From: Lineus longissimus
Lineage: Eukaryota; Nemertea; Pilidiophora; Heteronemertea; Lineidae
Direction of reading: 5' to 3'
Length of the DNA stretch: 60,000 nt
Assembly (NCBI RefSeq): GCF_910592395.1
Contig: NC_088312.1
Location: forward strand, 436,001-496,000
The translations under genes and the position numbers were made by a program. The notes beneath the pieces are model-generated. The model saw nothing but the letters and a program-made list of their open reading frames with translations, had not been told where the DNA came from and searched no databases. This document shows, piece after piece, positions 38,001 to 49,898 of this stretch (position 1 is its first letter; each line of letters starts with the position of its first letter).

Positions 38001-41000
38001 CACGCTAACAAGACCTTTTCTAAGACTTACTTAATATACCATTACATACTTTGGCCTGGGTTTTTTTCAACAGAGACACCTTCGTCAAAAGGGATTATCC
38101 ACAGGATACAAGATGAAATCATGCCTACTCCACTGATTAGCTCACCTACTAGATGCAACCTGGTCTTGCACTTTGCGGAATTTTAGAGGATAACTATATT
38201 GAGACAAAGACGACGCAGCAATTCGAACTCCTTTGCTTTTTGTGAGCAACTTGTCCACCAAGGTGAAGAGCTCAACTCTGATGGGATCGGAATCATGGAA
38301 GCATCCATGGGGATGGTTTGTAAGGAGCAGCGCCTACTTTAGACACAACAGCTACAGACCCATGCCTGATTAGATCATCCAGAAAAGCACACTTAAAGCC
38401 TTCTTTGATGTTGAACCATGTGTAATTGACATTTCCATCGAGTGGGTGAAACTATAAAAACAGCCATGATTTAAATCACTTTCTTAATTACTGGATCATT
38501 AGTGGATTGCCTCAGGATTATGGCACATCACATATTAAGATCATTAGTATAGAGACGCCGTCAGTAGTGGTGGAAAGTAATTGACTTTGGCAGTCAATAA
38601 GATATCTCTTAAATCTTACTTAAAATTCGCTCTTGGCATTTTAGGAAATGGCAGGCAGAACATCGTGTCATGTAGACCCAATCCAATCTTACAAGCACTG
38701 GCCAGTTTTCATCTTGGCAATAAGCGGGATATTATAGAAAACAAACCCAGTTAGGCCAACCACCTCAGTATCTCAACTGTAATAATGTGTCACTGGACTA
38801 ATACAATCCATGGATTACGGTTTGTTTGTCTCGAACTGCGCCAAGGCGGCGGAGTCCGTATAGGTTTTTGGTTTATATCAATACTGAAGTGCCTGAGACA
38901 TCATTATTGACAATAATAGAATATGGCATCGTGATTTCCAACAACAAACTCTCCACAGTCAGCATGAGCAACAACCTAATATGAGCTTTTATGAATTGAA
39001 TGCCACGGCAATGTGATACATCATCAATAAGATATGAGTTACGGGACTACTAATGGAATAACCGTACAAAGATCTAATAGATGGCAAACTAACATTGCTT
39101 TCTGTCAGGAAACAAGAAGAAAGACATACACGTCTTGTTTGTCGGACTCTTAATACATGTTAGAGTACATCACATTTCACCTCTGCTAGTAAATCACCAC
39201 GAACTCTTCATAGTTAGTACATTAGAAGACGGATGTACATGTACATGTACATGCGGTTGTGACAGAACAAGTGAGTCGGAGTCAGGTTTTGAACCGACCC
39301 ATGTACGAGTACTCTGTAAGTAAATCAGTGCTGGCAGTGTACACAGACATGGCAGATGTATGTGCAATGTACACACGCTTGTGACAAGAGTCAGGTAAAG
39401 TGACGCTGAAGACCAAGACCTCAATAGCACTCACGGGAGATCTAGCATTACCTAAAAAGGAACGTGTGGAGAAGCACTCATCATAGTAAATGCTGCTCGC
39501 ATCAAAGTGTCTTTTTCAGCTGGACGAATATAGAAGTATAGGGGAGACAGAGAACATCAAGTGTCAGGGCGGAGTTCCTTAATGTGAGAGCGATCGCCGA
39601 ATCTAATGACCAACTAAATGAATTTATTCCGTCCGTTTGGGGTCAGCCTGATGAGCGATTCGTTTCCACACGCAAAATCTGAGCCTGGATTCCAGCCCTT
39701 GATATGAGAAGGAGGTATTAAAATTGTATTGATATTACAAGAGGTGCGGATACAGGATCATTGGTTGTTATCAACACTGAAGCGTTCATAAGATACACGC
39801 AATTCAAACATAATGGACTCCCAAAGCAATATACGCTCTCAAAAATTAACAACCTTCGGGATATATTTACTAGAAGATAACTTCGCATGTATTCAATTCG
39901 TTAAGAACCAAGAAATGTCTCTGAAGAACTGCTGAAAATAGACAAAGCAAAACAACAAGCCTGATGAAGGAGAACCTGTCACGGCTGGTTGATACCAAGC
40001 AGGTTTGTTGCTCATCGACATTTCCTTGATTTACATCAATTTAAACCGATTGACTGTAAAGTTAACAGCCAAAGACAACTCCTCAATTCCTCCGGCTTAC
40101 ATTGAAGACGACAAATGGCCCATCCATAACATTTGTGAAATGCACAACGCGAAGCCAAGCTACTGTCCGTCGTAGAAGCAGACCTGCTCTGCCAAGCCTA
40201 GGTTGCTCCCAGATTGATAACAGGCCAACTCGTCACCTGCGTTCGAAATCGGCGGCGAAAGCTGTTAAGTGGATGAAGTGAGCAATAAAGATGAGTGGAT
40301 CATCAAGGTCGTTGACCATGAAGTTAGCTGATGGACACCGGGTGCTGAGATGATAATCATCCTTCAGTAACCAGAAATCTTGGAAGACACGATTGTATTG
40401 CTTGCAAGTCAGTAAGACATGACCAGCATTGCTTGGGTAGAATTTGTTTGTCATGCCTTACTGGCATGCACCGCATTGCTTGGGTAGAATTGTTTGATGT
40501 ACCTCTGGTATCAGTTTGTCTGTACAGGGAAACGTTATGTATACCTTCAAGTTACCAAATAATGCCGCAATGACTTGCCTATTTGGATCGACCACGGGTT
40601 CAGCAGTCCACAAGTGTGTACTCAAAGAAACGACCCGAACCTGGTCGTTGGCAATACCAGATATATCTCATGTCTCTAGGGTATTGTTGTCATATACTTT
40701 GGCATTGCCAATGCTTTTGATATACGAAAACAGGTCTTGTTTGACTCGATACGAGGCTGTTTTTGTGTTGCTCACATAGTAGTAAGGCAAGCAGTCTGTC
40801 AGTGAGAACATCACTACTGTTTTCATCCTAACATGAACATCCAGGTACCACCGGGAACAGACTTTGCAGAACCGATACTTTCTGAAAGCATCTTCTAAAT
40901 CTTCTTTTGTATCCAATTGCTCATCACAGTAAACTTGGTGGAGATAATCCTTGAACGTGACTGTTGGGGAAAGGATTGACCAATAATTGGTTGTTCAATA

Positions 41001-41594
41001 AAATTGAGACGGTTCGGATGTCTGCTGTAAGACCTGCCGTTGCCGACTTCTAAGGTACGTCTGCCACCAAAGAAATTGGCCGAATGTCCTGCTTATAGGT
41101 TTATTGGCTTTAAGAAGATAGCGCAAGATGGTGACCTTTCGGTATCAGTGTGAGCAAAAGTCAATTAGCTCAATCCGAGGGAGTGACAGCTTGTGCTAAA
41201 GATCTTTTGCCACTCCAATCAGATGGACCATCTTAACACATTATGTCTATCGAATAATCCAAGCGTCTACAGAACCATGGTAACCAACTACGACATAGGG
41301 TCGATTCGTCGGTCTAATTACTACACAGCCAGCATTTGAGAGGTGCAGAACAATACAATGTCAGACAATTGAAAAGCACCTTGCTTCTACTACATGTACT
41401 ATGACCTAAGATGGTAGGGGCGCCATAGCAGCATGTGGCAGTGATGCATACCCAAGAAGATAGGTTTTCAGCCTTCCTGATGAGTTGAGGCGTTGTGAGG
41501 TATTTATAAGTCCAGTCTTTAATGTAGTCCATCCATGTTATCCTTAGTCGTCCTAATACAGCAAACCCATAGTACCATGAATAACGAATGATCC
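35029..41594. other. Gene-poor intergenic stretch
   Basis: No gene is supported; all open frames are under about 90 codons. A run of 14 C residues is at 36515-36528. A 21-bp (ATGTAC)n-type simple repeat is at 39233-39253. A 25-bp sequence GCATTGCTTGGGTAGAAT plus TTGTTTG occurs at 40426-40450 and again at 40473-40496, separated by a small palindrome. TTTATT at 41100-41105, read on the minus strand as AATAAA, is a possible poly(A) signal for the PAQR gene that ends at 41595. Confidence 0.4.
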
Positions 41595-42644
41595 TTACTT
41601 CATCTTCAAACTACCGTTTCCTTTGTCCCGGGAAACACGAACGTAGACATAGGGCATGAAGCATGCAGTGAATAACCAACTCAGTAAAAACATGGCGAGC
41701 ACAGCCCACCAAACTGAACCAAAGGCATTTAGTGTGTCGACTTCTTCATGTGTCCTGTAGCCTAATTTGATATCTAGGTATCCGATTCGCATAGTTAACA
41801 GTGTCTGCAGCGTGACGCATATATGGAAGATTTGATGGCTTTGGCCGAGGATGTCGAAGGTTCGTCGTGAGCAACGCTCTGGCATGAGTGCAATGAAGGA
41901 AACGGCCGAGAGAACCGCGACAACGCCATGAAGGAGAATCAGGAAGAGGATGTGTTCCTCTAGGTCACAGTCTTGGCAGTCCCTTGTCGCCAGTCGGTGC
42001 CACGCCCTCATCTGCATAGCGGCACATCCAATTGACACTGTTGTTCCTATCGACAGGACATTCACAACGTTCTTTACTATGATGGACCGTGTTGTAAAGC
42101 TTGCACCGTATGAGAGCAAAAAGCAGACAGATGCATTCAAAATCACAACAAAAGGGATGGCGTACGCTCCCCAAAATTGGACGAATCGCGAGTCGTATGT
42201 TGTGTAGAACATCAGCACGTGACAGGAGAAGTTATACACTGATACTCCACCGTAGTCGAAGAGGAAGACACGCTTATAGACGGTAGGAGATTTGGAGCAG
42301 AACCAGTGAGCACCTACACTCGCTAAATGAGCGTAGACTCCACAAAAACCTGAAACCATGAACAGGGTACATCCTGTATCAGTTGTCGTGGTGGCGTACC
42401 CATAGGCGTGGTAGGCTACAATCAATGCACCAATAAGGTGTGTCCAGATGTTGAAGGTTTCAACATGGAAGGTGACCAAACTACCTAAGTAGTACGACCA
42501 GGGTCTGTAGGGCACACGATAGCCAGTCTCTATCCATTTCTCGTGGAATACTGGGTGTACTCCCTCGACAGGTAGAGTGTCAGGGTGCGGGGTAAAGAAA
42601 TTCTTCACATCCGCCAGCTTTGGTCGACAGAATCTCCATTTCAT
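41595..42644 (-). CDS. PAQR family membrane receptor (membrane progestin receptor-like), copy 1
   Basis: A 349-residue, single-exon coding region with the length and layout of vertebrate PAQR5/7/8 (seven or eight helices). N-terminal landmarks are HPVFHEKWIETGYR and ETFNIWTHLIG, the canonical PAQR entry to TM1. The zinc-site residues known from adiponectin receptors appear intact: His in GAHWF, Asp in FLFDYGGVS, and both His in SHQIFH of the last helices. The family acts in plasma or organelle membranes as steroid/adipokine sensors with proposed ceramidase-like hydrolase activity; ligand and activity here are unknown. A TTGCAG acceptor on the minus strand places an exon start at 42663, just before the ATG, so a 5'-untranslated intron is likely. 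It is transcribed away from the related gene at 43979. Confidence 0.92.
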   Translation of the reverse strand: MKWRFCRPKLADVKNFFTPHPDTLPVEGVHPVFHEKWIETGYRVPYRPWSYYLGSLVTFHVETFNIWTHLIGALIVAYHAYGYATTTTDTGCTLFMVSGFCGVYAHLASVGAHWFCSKSPTVYKRVFLFDYGGVSVYNFSCHVLMFYTTYDSRFVQFWGAYAIPFVVILNASVCFLLSYGASFTTRSIIVKNVVNVLSIGTTVSIGCAAMQMRAWHRLATRDCQDCDLEEHILFLILLHGVVAVLSAVSFIALMPERCSRRTFDILGQSHQIFHICVTLQTLLTMRIGYLDIKLGYRTHEEVDTLNAFGSVWWAVLAMFLLSWLFTACFMPYVYVRVSRDKGNGSLKMK

Positions 42645-43978
42645 CGTATAGGCTACTAGTAACCTGCAATAGGATTAGAAGAAGGGACGTTAACAAGGTT
42701 TTTCTGTTACGTGCTTCATGGGTTTACAGTTCTTCAAGCTTGTGTTATCGATTGGAACTCAGTCATTTTCTTACTCAGTTTTTTCATACCGTATTTTGAT
42801 ATTGAGAATAAAATGATATCAGCGAAGTTCTGTTGATATACATGTACTTCTACACTTGATTCGTTTTAAGCTGGCCATAACTGATGCGAAAGCCATGTAA
42901 ATAAGACGTTTCTCTCTCTGTCTGAGCGTTTAGGCTGTACTCAAGAGACTTGTGAAGACTTCCAAGACTGTCGACCAAAACCAAAGCATTCTAAAGAGCA
43001 AATAGTTCGTGTCGACCGAGTTGAGCCTATACTACTATGATATACTCAGTGTAATAGGCCTAGTCGATAATGTACTATGAGTCAGAGTGTATGCTTTCAA
43101 GGGGATACTGAGCCGGGAGCGTCGATATCCACTCGTACTACTCATATGCCAAGTTCACCTATCACCACTTATTACTCTAAATATACTTGCATATGATTTA
43201 GACAACTTTTTGCCTCTTCTGGCGCGTGCACCTTGATCCTATCTGTGTCCAGACTTACATCACTTGTGGCTCTCACATATGAAAATATGATATATCAACG
43301 TTTGGCATAATGACATACACGTCGCATGCTGGCTGGACGTATTGATAGGTTACGCTGTCCACAAGCTGTCACCGGATCCTTCTATACACTTCAAGGCACC
43401 ATGTTGCAAACTTTGCCTGTGGATAGAAGAGGATTGACTTGCAGCTTTTATTCCCTTGACAGCTGTGGGGTTATCAGAACAGGTGTGTCTTTTATTTAGT
43501 AATGGCTAATTGTGTTGGCCTGGCAGAATGAAAAAGCTGTCACGAATCCTGTGTGTTTTGATAGTCCCGCCTGTCCGCTATTGATGTGATAGCCAGTAGT
43601 GTTAATAGTCCCGCCAGTCCGCTATTGATGTGATAGCCAGTAGTGTTAAATGCTAAAAAGGGGGTTCCAAGGGAACATCAATGAGATTTTGAAATGGTTT
43701 GGTTGGTTTATTTGTTTGTTAACAAATACAAAGATCAATACGTTGCCATGCGGCACATGGTTATAGCCGGGGGTAGAGCCTGCAAATGCCACAGCTTGCA
43801 GACCGTGGTTTAAACATTAAACTTGTAATATGGCTTACGAACCCAAACCATGAGGAGGTCGACGTAATACCATTGCATATAATGTGGGCATATCGGTCAG
43901 ATGGACAGTAAAACGATGTTCCATACTCACCTCGTAATACGCATCACTCATTAAAGACCGTCACGTTTTTCAAACAAG
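42645..43978. promoter_or_regulatory. 1.3-kb shared upstream region of the two PAQR genes
   Basis: The two paralogues point away from each other, so this interval must hold upstream sequence for both. A likely 5'-untranslated exon boundary of the minus-strand gene is at 42663. A 44-bp direct duplication is at 43561-43648. I see no unambiguous TATA box or other core promoter element. The bidirectional role is inferred from geometry only. Confidence 0.4.
43561..43648. repeat. 44-bp direct tandem duplication
   Basis: ATAGTCCCGCC(T/A)GTCCG followed by CTATTGATGTGATAGCCAGT and AGTGTTA occurs at 43561-43604 and 43605-43648, differing at one base. It lies between the divergent PAQR genes. Confidence 0.9.
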
Positions 43979-45025
43979 ATGGTTGACTTGACGACCTTTC
44001 TTGCGCCACATCCAGATACTCTTTCAGTTGACCAAGTTCACCCTGTGATCCGCTTAAGAGATATCAAGACAGGGTACCGTCCGTATCACAAACCATGGTC
44101 TTACTACTTCCGGAGCCTCTTCATGTTCCACAACGAAACCTTCAATATCTGGACGCACCTAATTGGTACCTTCATGATTGCCTACTACACCTACGTCTGC
44201 GCTGCAGCTTCCACTGAACGAGACAGTCAAGTGATCCTTGCTTATGGGTTTTGCTCCACGTTCTGCCACCTTGCGAGCACGGTCGCCCACTGGTTTGGCG
44301 CCTTATCTCCAACCTCCTACAAGCGTATTTTCCTTTTTGACTTCATCGGTGTGGCAATGAATAGCTTCGGAATGCACACAGTCATGTTGCAAACAACCAC
44401 TGACGCACGGTTTCTCCAACTCTGTGGACCATACGCCATCCCTGGTGTGCTGCTCTTAAATACTTGTACAGCCAGCTTGCTATGTTATGGGGGAATCGTC
44501 TCCATCCGGAGTGTAAGATTAAGAGCCATTACCTTAGTCATACCGAATACCGCATCGGCAGTTATCTGTGCCATCCCGGTTTTCACGAGAATATACCATC
44601 GGTTGACAACAAGGGACATCCACGTCATCCCAGATTATCATCTCGAGAATGAAATCTTCTTCCTCGTCATCATTCAAGTCAGTCTCATGATCGCTTCCAT
44701 AATCTTCTACGGGTCCCACTTCCCTGAGCGATGTCGGCACTGCACCTTCGACATCCTCGGCAGCAGTCACCAATTATTCCATATTGGTGTTACACTATTC
44801 TGCCTGGTGTTTATAAAGGTCGCATTCCTCGACATGAAGTTTGGCTACAGGACGCAGGAAGAACTGGAGATACTCTACACCTTCGGTTCGATATGGTCGG
44901 CTGTATTTGCCATGATTGTGGTTTTGATATCGCTCTTCTTATATTCAATCAGACTCATTAAGATTGATGACACTTGGCAAAACACTACATTTTGTTCACC
45001 TAGGGATTCTCAACAGGAGGACTAA
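43979..45025 (+). CDS. PAQR family membrane receptor (membrane progestin receptor-like), copy 2
   Basis: 348 residues in one exon from caagATGg. It is plainly paralogous to the minus-strand gene at 41595-42644 along its whole length: both have PHPDTL, VHPV, a TGYR segment, PWSYY, ETFNIWTHLIG, SPT.YKR.FLFD, PERC...TFDILG, SHQ.FHI, GYRT.EE and an FGS.W segment. The putative zinc ligands are kept (His in VAHWF, Asp in FLFDFIG, His and His in SHQLFH). Helices are predicted throughout, and the hydrophilic tail (QNTTFCSPRDSQQED) is longer than in copy 1. Head-to-head arrangement and the shared lack of coding introns suggest a local inverted duplication. Membrane receptor function follows from the family; the ligand is unknown. 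Confidence 0.92.
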   Translation: MVDLTTFLAPHPDTLSVDQVHPVIRLRDIKTGYRPYHKPWSYYFRSLFMFHNETFNIWTHLIGTFMIAYYTYVCAAASTERDSQVILAYGFCSTFCHLASTVAHWFGALSPTSYKRIFLFDFIGVAMNSFGMHTVMLQTTTDARFLQLCGPYAIPGVLLLNTCTASLLCYGGIVSIRSVRLRAITLVIPNTASAVICAIPVFTRIYHRLTTRDIHVIPDYHLENEIFFLVIIQVSLMIASIIFYGSHFPERCRHCTFDILGSSHQLFHIGVTLFCLVFIKVAFLDMKFGYRTQEELEILYTFGSIWSAVFAMIVVLISLFLYSIRLIKIDDTWQNTTFCSPRDSQQED

Positions 45026-45366
45026 AAATTAATTCACGAGATCAGTAGGAGGTTACCGCACAATACTTCATAACAGCATGAACAACAAATAGAAACGTAT
45101 CTATGTCGAGATGCAATGCCGTTCACCTCAAAGACTTAGACATATTTGCACGGTGGATAGTGAATCTCTTTACACCGCTATGAAACTCGTAAGACGCATC
45201 AAATATTTCCCTATCAAAATCCTTTTTTTTTTTCTAAAGTTTCGTCAAGAGCTTTCAATATCAGTAACTTGATCTGCACACACGCCCTACAGATTTCGTT
45301 GTTCAAGTGGTTCAATAACCACTGTACTGAAATATATACACGATATATCCAGATTTAAAACAGTAA
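45026..45366. other. PAQR copy 2 3' flank
   Basis: A short AT-rich interval with a T run at about 45223-45234. I see no canonical AATAAA close behind the stop. Nothing else is recognisable. Confidence 0.4.
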
Positions 45367-45635
45367 ATGATTGATTCCAGCGTTTCAGCGGTTACAGATG
45401 CGCGGACGAATTCTGTAACAGCTCAAACACTGAAACCCGAGTTGGAACATCGGTTTGAAAGCCTGATCAACGCTCCTCGGGTATCCTGCCATCGCCTCAA
45501 TGTGAAAGGTTCAAGTTGGATGAATGGTCCATATGAGGACTTTGTTTACACTACAGTCCAGGTGGATTTCAAGCTATTTCATAGCTTGTACGGCCCGCGG
45601 GGAAGGTCAGAATCAGATGATTGGTTCAGACGCAG
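45367..45635 (+). CDS. Candidate first coding exon of the ankyrin/SOCS-box gene
   Basis: An open frame from an ATG at 45367 (a stop codon lies immediately before it) ends at a strong CAG|GTAAGT donor after 45635 in phase 2. The acceptor TTTCAG|C at 46375/46376 lies inside the downstream open frame and restores exactly that frame, so AG + C gives Ser and the join reads ...DWFRR-SLNGNSK.... The joined product would have 568 residues. The 89 encoded residues have no domain I recognise, and the ATG context (TAAATGA) is weak, so the true start could be elsewhere. Confidence 0.45.
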
Positions 45636-46334
45636 GTAAGTTGCATTTTCATACAGCCATCGCAAGACTGAGGTATTATGGTGGGGACCTGTCATGCGTC
45701 GGGAGTCTGGGCAATCATTTTAGTAAAAGGTTTTGGCTGAAATTACGAACTTTTATTATTTCGTAACCGCTAAAGCAATCACTGTACACATGTACTCCTA
45801 GGCGACAGGAACTCATTGACTGATTTTCGTTGTTACGTCATTCCAGGTTTGCCATGATTGGCTGATTGGCTTTATATTACTGTAGGTTTGGGGTGTAGGG
45901 GCTGGGTAAATGCCCAGTGATTTTCAGCCCGATCCGATGTCCATGATGGAGTGGAGTGGGGGAGGGTCCTATCAATTTTGAGCCCATTCCGATGTCCAGT
46001 CTGGACGGTATACCGTAGATGGTATTGAGTTGCCCAAAGAGCTTGTTTCTTCTGTCTTCTGCATGTAGGATTCACCCATATGGTCCTTTGTTGCAGTTGA
46101 AGTCGGTCATGTCGGCCCGCCTCCCTATAGACAGTAATAGGCCCATATGGAATGACAAGTACTGTTGGCCCATTCTGCTTTCCGATTCTTCTGAGACTGG
46201 TGAAGAAGGGTTGGATATCGGTCTTGATCGCCCTTGAGTATTATGACATGTATGAGGGCGGGTTGGGCTGTGAAACTTAAGGCAAAACTGACCCTATTAC
46301 GATTTTTATCAGTATCGACTGTAAGTTCAATGAA

Positions 46335-47813
46335 ATGGTCACTGCCATATTAAACAGACGATTTCCATGTTTCAGCTTAAACGGCAACAGCAAGACGAGA
46401 GCAATATCTGCAATGGAGCTCACGGATGCAAATGATCATCTAAAGACAAATGCTAGTCAAACTGATGCCAGTGAAAGACTGTGTTCCGAAGCCCTAGTGT
46501 CCGCAATAATCCAGAGAGACATGAAGGAAATCATCGCACTTCTGGACACTGAGGTCTGCCCAAATAGGTTGGTGTCCGTGTGGAAGAGATTTCCTATAGA
46601 CTGGTCTCGCTGTAGAGGTCCTCCCGAGCGACTGTGTGTCATCCGCACCGTCCCAATGCTGGAGGCATGTCTAAATGGTGACATTCAGGTTGTGAAGCTG
46701 CTGCTCCACCACGGAGCTGACCCATTTGTAAGTTTAAGGGACGAAACAAGTGGATGGTATAGCCCAATAGCTGAGGTGGTCGCCGAAATAGGCGAGCTAA
46801 AGAGTGACGGCAGGGACCAGGATAATCTGTTGCAATTAGTGAGAACCATGCTCGATTTTAATTCTACGAAAACAGAACGAAATATACAGCGACTACTGCA
46901 TGCAGCCATTAAGGCGGATGAACCTAAGCTACTGGAGATGATACTGCGCCTTGGTGGGAACATTGATATGGAACTATGTGTCGACCACGCGCCAGAGGTC
47001 AGAGGCTCACTTCTTGAGATCGGCATAGATCTCGTTTGTCCACAAGCCTGTTGCTGGCTGCTCAGGAAAGGAGCTGATCCCAATACGGGACGATCTGTGC
47101 CAGGATTCACTCCCTTAATGAGGGCGTGTAGGGGTTGGTCTACAGATATAGTTCGTGAACTTCTCCAGCATGGCGCAGAACTGAATGCGGTTGACAGTAA
47201 AGGGAATCATGCTTTCTATTATGCTTGTCAGTCGCTTAATTGGGATGCTGCACTCCTTCTCACAGTGAAGCTATGCGAAAGTAGTGCAGATGTAAACGTG
47301 GTTAGACATGGTAGTACAACCCTAGATGACCTCTTGGACACATGGACCCGTGCAGAATGTGCTTATGGAAATGTCAATACTGATTTAGCATCTTTTGTTG
47401 ACAGCATTGGACTGCTAGTTTGGGCTGGAGGTGAAATGAATCGAAAGAACAGCGAGATGTTAAAAGTTATAAGAGCTATAGTAAGTCGGTTTGGAGAAAG
47501 GGGAGACATAAGGATACGTGATATAGACAAAGTTATAGAAACGGTGGTGATGACTTCAACCGTCTCCAGAGAACAGATTTCAATGCTCTGCGACGAAATC
47601 AAGTTACCCTGTGACAGGAGACTCGAAAGGTCTGCGAGAATACTGACTCATGTTCGCACAAATGGCTTCACGCTTATGCAGACTTGTCGCCTGAAGTTGC
47701 GCAAGGTGATCCGCCCACCTCTGAAGGCGAACATCATGTCAGATAACATCAGATTACCTAGACTGCTGAAGGAATATATATTGGGAGGGACATTTGCTCA
47801 AAACAATAAATGA
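46335..47813 (+). CDS. Ankyrin-repeat and SOCS-box (ASB-type) protein
   Basis: 492 residues if read as a single open frame; the likely spliced form enters at 46376 (see 45367-45635), and an ATG in good context is also at 46413. The middle carries ankyrin repeats, for example PMLEACLNGDIQVVKLLL then HHGADPF, LLHAAIKADEPKLLEMIL, CCWLLRKGADPN, and TPLMRACRGWSTDIVRELLQ then HGAELNAVD. The C-terminus is a SOCS box: LMQTCRLKLRKVI matches the Elongin B/C-binding LxxxCRxxLR pattern, and IRLPRLLKEYIL occupies the Cul5-box position. Family knowledge: such proteins recruit substrates to Elongin-Cullin E3 ubiquitin ligases through the ankyrin repeats. The substrate is unknown, as is orthology to a particular ASB member. 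Confidence 0.85.
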   Translation: MVTAILNRRFPCFSLNGNSKTRAISAMELTDANDHLKTNASQTDASERLCSEALVSAIIQRDMKEIIALLDTEVCPNRLVSVWKRFPIDWSRCRGPPERLCVIRTVPMLEACLNGDIQVVKLLLHHGADPFVSLRDETSGWYSPIAEVVAEIGELKSDGRDQDNLLQLVRTMLDFNSTKTERNIQRLLHAAIKADEPKLLEMILRLGGNIDMELCVDHAPEVRGSLLEIGIDLVCPQACCWLLRKGADPNTGRSVPGFTPLMRACRGWSTDIVRELLQHGAELNAVDSKGNHAFYYACQSLNWDAALLLTVKLCESSADVNVVRHGSTTLDDLLDTWTRAECAYGNVNTDLASFVDSIGLLVWAGGEMNRKNSEMLKVIRAIVSRFGERGDIRIRDIDKVIETVVMTSTVSREQISMLCDEIKLPCDRRLERSARILTHVRTNGFTLMQTCRLKLRKVIRPPLKANIMSDNIRLPRLLKEYILGGTFAQNNK

Positions 47814-47929
47814 CTATACACTTACAATAGGTTGGAGTTGAGATCATACAGTTTGTTTTAGGTTGTGATATATAAGTGATCATGATAATTGTATGTCAGG
47901 AACATTCCGACCAGGGTCAGGTTATATGA

Positions 47930-47935
47930 AATAAA
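47930..47935 (+). terminator. Possible poly(A) signal of the ankyrin/SOCS-box gene
   Basis: AATAAA about 115 bp after the stop codon. Another AATAAA overlaps the last codons and the stop itself, which is too early to be the usual signal. Confidence 0.45.
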
Positions 47936-49898
47936 ATACGTCACTGATAAAACAAGTGTGAGAGTGTTTTGGGCATTAGATTTAATAGGGTTGACACCAG
48001 ATGAAGTCAACGCCAAGACCATGAGATGCAGATAACGACAACGGTATATTGTTGCTTCAGAACAGCCCAAGCAAAAACAATACAAGTGCAGTAGATTATT
48101 AGAAGAATCCATAGACCAACGAGATGGCTACTCGTGATATTTCTATGTCACTGTGTAAAATTATATTCGTGTTGCAAAGCTTTGGCCTGCGTGGAAACGC
48201 ATGGGGAATGAGTAGGTTGCTAGGCTGGGCGAATTTGAGCTGTATTTTTCCAGAACCATAAAGCTGGTATTTGCTTGTCAACCACGCCAACTATCTCGGT
48301 TATCTGTCCATAAAACATACTGTATGTTGTAAGAGACACCCAATGGTTCTTCTATCACTCGTATATCTCGTACCGTCATACAGAATGGCGACAAAAATGG
48401 AAATACCTTTGTGTAGTAGAATATCACATCTATGTAGTGTGTTTGTTTGAGAACGTTGATACCAATCGCCTGAAATGTCCCGAACAGTGGCAAAAACCTC
48501 TTGAGCCAATTGAGCAATCACAACAGATTATTTAACTCATGCATCTGAAACTATTCCCAGTCATACCAGTCCCACAGACAGCGAGATCGGTTACGCTATC
48601 TGTTACTCGAAATATGCCGTTAACCTTTCATGAACAGAAAAGAGGGTCAAACGGCTGGTCTCTCAGTTCAGAACTCATCCTCACTTTCCTTTAATCAAGT
48701 AATGGAATCATCTCAACAGTTAAGAAATGGGCAACCACATCCAATCATTTGCGTCAAACTTTAGGGATTTGATTAAAGATCTCAGTACCCCGAACTATCC
48801 ACCGCTTCTTTTAATCAAATTAATGAGTCGGGAAAGATAAAATGGATCCCAGTGCAGTAGAGAGTCAGAATAAGGCGCTTTTGCCCCTACATTCATTTGG
48901 TAATGGTGCATGGTTTTGAATGTATCCATTATGGAAGAGCTTTGGATTGTAGTATTTCATAAATTCTCTGGATTAATTTAGCTACGACAAGCGATTAGTT
49001 GCGCTTTGTTGACAATTCCCGTCAAGAAATTCGAAGCAGCACTTCATCCACATATTACGTCATGATCCATTGGTGAATGTCAACCTTGGCTCAAGAAAGT
49101 ATACGTCAGTTTGGTTGTAATTGCTTCATGTAAAGCCCACACCTTCCCCCGCTTTCCCGCACAAAGTACTTCAAAGAAGTGTATTGCAGAAACTGATTAG
49201 GTAGATGCGTCTTTCATCTATTAAGACACTCATCACACCGATGCCAAAGCGCAAATTCATTTACACAACAGATTCCAACAGATATTCAATACGATAATAG
49301 CATGTTGCATTTCAGTCAAGTTGGATCATCTCAATTGATAGTCAGCCTAACTATGCCTTACGGGAATCTCATTCAGCAAGATATGCCTCAAGCAAGAACA
49401 TTCGATTGGTATCCGCATTGCCTCAGATCGCGTGAATCAATGTTTGAATGGAAGAGTCAATATAATCAGTCACAAGAGTAAAGGTAACGGCTTGAAGCCT
49501 AAGAGAACTGGTGATCTAGATGCGACGGCAAGCTTCAACACGACGAGTAGATATGACTGTTAGCCTTCATGAATATGAGTTTAAACTCCCAGCAGCTTAT
49601 GACTGTTGTTGTTAAAGATGACGTGATTGCTAATCCGAGGCGAAAAGGGTGTCACCTTAATACAGTTCGACATCTTTGCGGGTCATACAATCACTAATAT
49701 GATCAGAAAATACTGACACTTTGATTCATTAGACAGAAGTCTGGTAGATGCTAGGGTGTATACTGAAGAACGGATTAGACAAGGAGCTTTATACAAGTAC
49801 TATCCGTTCAGACAGTTAAGATATACAAAGCGATAGTGTCTCCATGATATGTGTAATTGATGTTATGTCAGTTTAGACGGTTAAGTCTTTGTTTCCAG
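47936..49898. other. Intergenic, nothing recognised
   Basis: Only short overlapping open frames occur on the minus strand (48278-48521), without family features. I see no repeats or splice-bounded exons. Confidence 0.4.
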
